From the NCBI GenBank assembly GCA_022829145.1, contig CM040742.1:11035131-11099130 (forward strand): a DNA stretch of 64,000 nucleotides. The letters run 5' to 3'. This document shows positions 58,776 to 64,000 of this stretch, piece by piece. The notes under the pieces are model-generated. The model was not told the DNA's origin, did not search any database, and was given only the letters and a program-made list of their open reading frames with translations. Source of the stretch: Albula goreensis (taxonomy: Eukaryota; Chordata; Actinopteri; Albuliformes; Albulidae). Position 1 is the stretch's first letter, and each line of letters begins with the position of its first letter. Made by a program: the position numbers and the translations under genes.

Positions 58776-60089
58776 GAAGGACCAGTGTAGGTGTTTTGAC
58801 TGGGAGGGGGACAGTGGAGAGTTGCAGAAGGGTCAGGGCGTGGGCCATATGTTAGCAATGGTGAAATAAGTACACCAAGTGTCACCCTCCCCCCCCCCCA
58901 AACAACACTTCTGCTGGTCACTTCCCTATTACAGAGACAGGTTCCAACACTACATAACCCTGAGAACCTGGGCTCAGATAAGAATGTTAATAGTACAATG
59001 CCTGAAGAACATATATCTGCAAATATTTTGTATAGTGCGCTGTATATCCAAGGAAAAAATAAGCAGCTGTTGAAAAAACAAGTAGTGTGTGCGTGTATGT
59101 GTGTATATGCGTTAAGTGTGAAATGTAGGGAGTCTTGCACATGCTAGTGTAATACCATCACAGTTTTATTTACATAGCATCTGTATAGCTCCATTAATGT
59201 TTTCTGGCCTAGACTTCCTCTTGTCTGCCTGGCGCCTGGTAGGTTTCTAATGCTTTTTGGTTGATTTAATTGGTCTACAGTTTGACATGCTCACTGAAGC
59301 AGCTGACCACAGTCCCATTAGCAAAGCCCTTCCATGGAGGCTGGGCAGAGTTGCACCACACCAGAGTGAGAAGACAGTCTGGCTCATAGTTATGATGTCA
59401 CAGTGATGTCAAAATTCCTAGCCTGATGTGTAAGGCTTGGTTTCAACTTAACTGCTACGTCACCTGGCTGCCTGCACCATGGGAAACCCTCTTTCACAAA
59501 CTTCCTTCTGTTTAAAACTGAAATGTTTTCTTCTCTGCCAGTAAACTCCTCCTTTCCCAATCTACTGTACTTATTTTCAAGTTCCTTCTGGCTTACTGAA
59601 AACAGCATCAACAAAAACAAACAGTTAAAGCACAGTTTAGCCAGGGATTTCACAGTGTAACCTCAGCGAATAGGTCCTTAGTCTCGACGTTCATGCTGTC
59701 AGCTGATCCCCCTCTGTTCAGCCCGTTAAGAAAGAGCTCTTTATTTCTACACAATCCCTCCTTACACAGCTCCAGTCTCTCTCACACACACACACACGCA
59801 CACACAAAACAGAGAGGATTATAAAATCCCTGTGAACAATATGACTTAATCTTCCTCTTCGGAAACTACAGCTCGTGAAAAGCGATATTCATTCACCGCT
59901 GCAGAATGTCTGGCCAGGCGCGTTGAAAGGCTTCTCATTGTGGTGCTGTTGTCCGCGAGAGGTTGGCAAGTCGCGCCATTCCTGTTGCCCGACATCTGTC
60001 AATCTCTTTCCATCAAGTCTGTTAAATATTTAGTGAGTCCCGCTAGCACATTGTGTGTAGTGTTACAGCACAGAGGGTCAGACTGTCTG

Positions 60090-60240
60090 AAACAGCAGTG
60101 TGGTACAGTAGTTAGGGATCCGGATTAGTAGCACTAAAAACACAGGCTCGGATCCCAGGAAGGGCCACTTCTGAAGTACTGTTGGGGATGGTACTTGATA
60201 CAAACTGCTTCAGTAAATATCAGTAATAGTTATATTAATG
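60090..60240 (+). mobile_element. tRNA-derived SINE, degraded
   Basis: Starts agcagtgtggtacagtagtt, then agggatccggattagtagca (A-box-like area) and ctcggatcccaggaaggg (B-box-like), the layout of a teleost SINE head. The tail is decayed. Confidence 0.5.
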
Positions 60241-60978
60241 TACAGCATGTAGAACTGTAAAAACTGTGAATCACTCTCTCATGCATTAAGAATTCTGCCC
60301 CCGCCACAGAACATTCCACCAGCGGAACTCTTTAGCACCAGAATTCCAGAGCGGAGTCAGTCTGTGGTTTGGGTGCAGGTGACACTGAGCCTCCAAGGCC
60401 AGCTGGTTTGTGGTTTGTGGACTGTAGCCATTTTTTTTTGGTGATCTGATTTACAGGATCTTAACTGGTTGTCAAAAAAATGTAAAGGGCCTGTGGGTAT
60501 CTCATTTAGAATACATTCATTTGGGAAGCAGGAGTGAGCCCAAGTGTATGCTGACTACCTCTCAGGTCAGGCAGTAAGTAAATGGTGGTGCATCCGGAGA
60601 GTGAAAAGAAACAAAGGCTTGTCATCAATGAAGATTATCAATAAGTCTAAATTATGAATCATTAGTCAGATCAATAAATCGTTCCAGCCCTAATTTGACC
60701 TACAAATCATTAGTCGTTTCATTGTGCCAGCCCCAGTCTGACTGCATGAGGGTGGAGGCTACGGACTCAATCAGTTGCGAGGCAGGCAGAATGAGGCCAC
60801 CCTGCCAGAGGACTAGAGGACCACTGTCCTGCCAGCCTCCATAAGCTGCTCTCTGCCTGACGCGGTGCATGTTTGTGTTGAGGACCCGACAGGCAGTGCT
60901 GAGGACGCCCTGACAGAGTCTATTAATATCTGCAGAGTCATACTGCCTTTGGCAGCCGCAGCTGCTGCTATCAGCCAG

Positions 60979-61200
60979 AGAGAGGAGGGAGGGAGAGAGA
61001 TAGGGAGGAGAGAGAGGGGGAGACAGGGAGAAAGAGAGATGTAGTAAAAATTGAATAAAGCAAGGACAGATAGAGAAAAAGAGAGAAAGCGATATTGAAG
61101 AAAGAGCTAAAAGAATTGTTCTGAGAGAGAGAGAGAGAGATCAAGTGGAAACAGAAATAAAAATGATAGGATGACAGAGAGAGGAAGAGAGTGAAAGGAA
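60979..61200. repeat. Purine-rich (GA) low-complexity tract
   Basis: About 220 bp of gagaga, gggaga and aaagagag phrases with strong strand asymmetry. Confidence 0.8.
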
Positions 61201-62099
61201 TGAGGAGCTAAACATCATTATGTTTGTAAACTCGCTTGGCACAGTTTATCATGTAAATGAGGCTCCATTTGAATATGAGCAAAAGAGAGAGAGAAAGGAA
61301 GAGGAAGAGGAAGTCTGCCAATCAGAACCTGTCCACGCTGTCACTGATGATGATGACAAAGTGTGACATTCTAAACCATGGGGATAAGCAGCTGATCTCA
61401 AGAGACTGAGAATATTGATTATGTCTGAGAATGAAAAAAAAAAACTGAGAAAATGTTCCTTCATGCGCCATGTGCCCTTTGTGTGAAATACATTTATTGG
61501 GGATTGAGAGTCTCTATCAGTCATCTGTCTGAATTGATCTTTTTGTGTCGAGGTACTGGCAGTTGGCACATTTGCAAGAAATTATTTTCACTTCTGAAAA
61601 AAAGATAATAAATCAATAACTAGTTGTATTTACCCCTCTCTTGCCTTGTGAGTCCTGCCCAGAAAGAGCATTCATTCTCATTTACACTGACCTCAGTGAC
61701 CAAAGATAGTAAAAAAACATAGTAACCATAATAATAATCATAATAACTGTGATCTCTGAGGTAGTGTAGCTGATTTAATCAGAACCATGTTAGAGACTCG
61801 TGGACATGTCTGTGGTAGGGGAGGAAAGATCCGTGTTTAAATTTGAGGAGGAGGGGTGATCATGTGTTATCATTATCTTATAGAGGATTAGATTAGACCT
61901 TCCTTCCTGTCTGCATTCTGTAGCGGTGTGTAACTAGGGGTGGGGGGCTCTGTGGCAGACTAGCTGCTGCTGGCGTGTGGGTGGGCTGGGAAAGAGAGAG
62001 CGAGGGATAGAGGGAGGGGTAAAAGGAGGGAGGGAGGAGCTGTCTGTGACACCATGACACAGATGAGCTCATCGTTTTGAAGGAGGAGGGGAGGGGGCG

Positions 62100-62304
62100 T
62101 AGGCAGCTCTCTCCCCCCCTCTCTCTCTCTGTGTCTCTCGCGAGCGAGCGGCCGGCGTGTTGTTGTGACAGCGGGCGAGGGAGAGATCGCAGGGGGTGAG
62201 CGTAGCTGCCGGTACAGCAGGACCATCTCTGTCTCCCTCCCACTCACTCAAAGGAGGGGTCTAACACGCCGTGCCCCAAGCGCACCCCAAACACGCCGGT
62301 CGCC
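62100..62304 (+). promoter_or_regulatory. CpG-dense patch, candidate internal limk1 promoter
   Basis: About 200 bp with many CpGs (for example tctcgcgagcgagcggccgg and acagcgggcgagg), in strong contrast to the surrounding intron, and no TATA box. It immediately precedes a Kozak-context ATG at 62305. A promoter is inferred from composition only. Confidence 0.45.
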
Positions 62305-62367
62305 ATGGTAGGGGACCTCTTTCTCTGGGGTTTCTGTTGTCTGCGGCTATGGAAGAGAGAGAAGAAG
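62305..62367 (+). CDS. Candidate alternative first exon of limk1
   Basis: ATG in strong context (gtcgccatgg) opens 21 codons (MVGDLFLWGFCCLRLWKREK plus K) ending at donor gtagga. The exon ends in phase 0, matching the phase in which exon 3 ends and exon 4 must begin. Splicing to exon 4 would give a protein without LIM1 and without the first two zinc ligands of LIM2. LIMK2 is known to use alternative first exons that remove part of LIM1, which is a precedent. No similarity to a known protein is recognised; it could be chance in GC-rich sequence. Confidence 0.35.
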
Positions 62368-62838
62368 GTAGGATAAAGTGCCGGGCATGTTGGGGGGGGT
62401 GGTTGTTTGTGTGTGGGGTAGGGGGGTCGGGGGTAGGGGGGTTCGGGGGTGCGGGTCCCTGTCTGCGTACATACCCATCGTTTAGTCTCCTTTTCTCTCT
62501 CCGTCCTCTTCTCTTCGTCTCCCTCTCCCCCATCGCAGAAGGTCTGGGGTGTGCCAGTGGGGCGGGGGGGTGTGGGGTTGATGGGGGGGATGGGTCATAC
62601 AGTCAGTAAGACTCTATGCCCCACTGCTCTCCTTATTCTACCGCATGTACTGGAAACCATATTGCTCCTGCAAGTCTGCCTTATTTCATTTTATTGCATT
62701 TCTTTTGCCGGGGGGTTGGGGGTAAAGTATAGGTCACTAGGCAGCGGTCATAGGAGACTCTAGGATCATAGATGCCTAAAAAGCATCTATGATCTCTGAT
62801 TTTGGCTGTGAGGGTAGCTGTTTTAAGTAGCCTTGGGC

Positions 62839-62842
62839 GTGT

Positions 62843-62919
<77 letters not shown>
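62839..62919. repeat. (TG)n microsatellite
   Basis: About 40 TG units with two TATG interruptions. Confidence 0.95.
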
Positions 62920-62921
<2 letters not shown>

Positions 62922-63439
62922 AGCCACTGGTCCATGTTTTGGTGTGTGAGGGCAGCCAACATGAAGGGGCGTGACTGATAGCTCTGGCGGAAATGAAAGA
63001 TACTGAAATATATTGACATGAAAGTACATTATCAGGGCCAGGACAAAGATAATGCAACACTCACAGTATACAAACAAATGTGGCTTATGTTATTTTTTTA
63101 GGTATTGCAATGTGTTTGAAAGACTGTGGTTATCAGAGAGGCTGCGAGATGCAGATCTGAATGCAGACTGTTTACTGTTGGCATGTGATGGGAGGGGTGG
63201 AGGGGAGGGGGAGGTTTGTTTACTCACCGTTTGGTTCGGCGTTGTGCTGCAGTCAACTCTGTGCCCAGTAGATTCCCAAAATATTATTACTGGAACAGAT
63301 TACAGCATGCGGGTGCCCTCTCTCAGATCGAATGTACCATGCCGTTCATAACCTGTCTGAAGTAACCACCTTTTATTATTTTTAGCTGATCATTCTTGTA
63401 GTGTGTTTGTCATATGCCTTTGCATAGTTCAGAAACAGG

Positions 63440-63660
63440 TGTATCTTTGATTTGTCAGCTTTTCCCAGGACAGATTGCATTACATGTAGGCATTCTGCAC
63501 ACACTGTTATCCAGAGTGACATGGACTGTTTTGCATTTCTACACACTAAGTACCTTGGATTAATTACCTTGCTCAAGGGTACGCAGCACCCTACCTGGTA
63601 GTTGAACCAGCAACCTCAGGGTGTAACGCTCAGCTCCCACTATGCTGCACTGCTGGTAGG
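63440..63660 (-). mobile_element. tRNA-derived SINE, nearly full length
   Basis: Reads tgttatccagagtgacatgg, then accttgctcaagggtacgca, then agttgaaccagcaacctcag and cagctcccactatgctgcac: the reverse complement of core/tail, linker and tRNA-like head in the expected order for a common teleost SINE. The best-preserved copy in the window. Confidence 0.62.
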
Positions 63661-64000
63661 TAGTGTTGATAACAGGCCTCAGTCAAATCAGCATCATCCG
63701 TAAGTTTGTGTCACATGTAAAGACGTGCGATCCTCATTGGCCTGAAGGCCCTACATAGATGTTCAGTATTGGGGGTTACAGGAGAGAGATGAGGGGTCAC
63801 ACTGTAAGCTCATATGTAGCTTGTCATTCCACACTGTGAATGACTCATGAGTGCAAAAACTGGTTGTGAGCCACAGGAGTAGGGTAGAGTACAGTTACAT
63901 ACACCTGGTATTTATAAAGAGTGGGAGGGCTGATCTAGGATCAGTTTAGCCTATGATCTCATCATGGGTATGGATGGGGCAAATCTGACCCTAGATCAGA

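Larger units (their letters stand above)
55833..64000 (+). other. limk1 intron 3 (start; runs off the window)
   Basis: More than 8 kb. I looked for an exon resembling VAGELKYHPECF and found none, so exon 4 lies to the right. Contents are a CA array (55.84-56.48 kb), a 31-bp minisatellite (57.5-58.25 kb), CA and TG runs, purine-rich tracts (60.98-61.20 kb), a CpG-dense patch (62.1-62.4 kb) and SINE fragments. Confidence 0.7.

Noticed and set aside
61893-62243. Minus-strand Ser/Pro/Arg-rich frames opposite the CpG patch
   Set aside because: Low-complexity translation of GC/purine-rich DNA; no conserved motif.
55833-64000. limk1 exon 4 (VAGELKYHPECF-like)
   Set aside because: I searched by eye and found no matching coding stretch; it should lie beyond the right edge.

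Overview
The window looks like teleost fish DNA. It carries two host genes in the same orientation, elastin (eln) followed by LIM-domain kinase 1 (limk1), the order found in the human Williams-Beuren region (7q11.23). Fish origin is suggested by K-P-type elastin cross-link exons, abundant CA/TG microsatellites, and tRNA-derived SINE fragments of the kind common in teleosts. I cannot tell which teleost elastin paralogue (elna or elnb) or which limk1 copy this is.

Region 1 (about 0.5-36.1 kb, + strand): the 3' part of a very large tropoelastin gene. I can place 62 coding exons, from 539 to the stop codon at 34346. Essentially all have phase-1 borders, so each exon is a skippable module. They alternate between hydrophobic exons (GVGPGGVGG-, GVPGVG-, GGLPGGV-type arrays) and short lysine exons (mostly exactly 33 nt, reading GYxGGxKPPKYG or GVRYPGKPPKPG). 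The last exon encodes the elastin signature tail GGAGCQGKYCGRRRK. About 2,740 residues are encoded in the window, far more than human tropoelastin (roughly 730-790). The signal-peptide exon lies to the left of the window. Two hydrophobic exons (8343-9283 and 28140-28444) are each one base short of a whole number of codons, and each has lost one T in a GTTGG context. An intact antisense tRNA-Val(UAC) gene sits in one intron. The 3' UTR has AATAAA signals at 35583 and 36032.

Region 2 (36.5 kb to the window end, + strand): the 5' part of limk1. Exon 1 (start codon 36852), exon 2 (38745-38844) and exon 3 (55694-55832) join in frame to give 99 residues: the N-terminal leader, a complete first LIM zinc-binding domain and the first two zinc ligands of LIM2. 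The remaining LIM2, PDZ and kinase exons lie beyond the window. Intron 2 (16.8 kb) and intron 3 (more than 8 kb) are packed with minisatellites (45, 47, 38 and 31 bp units), CA/TG arrays and SINE remnants. A CpG-dense patch in intron 3 (about 62.1-62.4 kb) holds a Kozak-context ATG and a 21-codon ORF ending at a good donor in the phase needed for limk1 exon 4, so it is a candidate alternative first exon.

Elastin is a secreted, lysyl-oxidase-cross-linked matrix protein. LIMK1 is a cytoplasmic kinase that phosphorylates cofilin. Their adjacency is conserved synteny, not a shared pathway. I saw no retroviral or Polinton-like element, no CRISPR array and no additional protein-coding gene.
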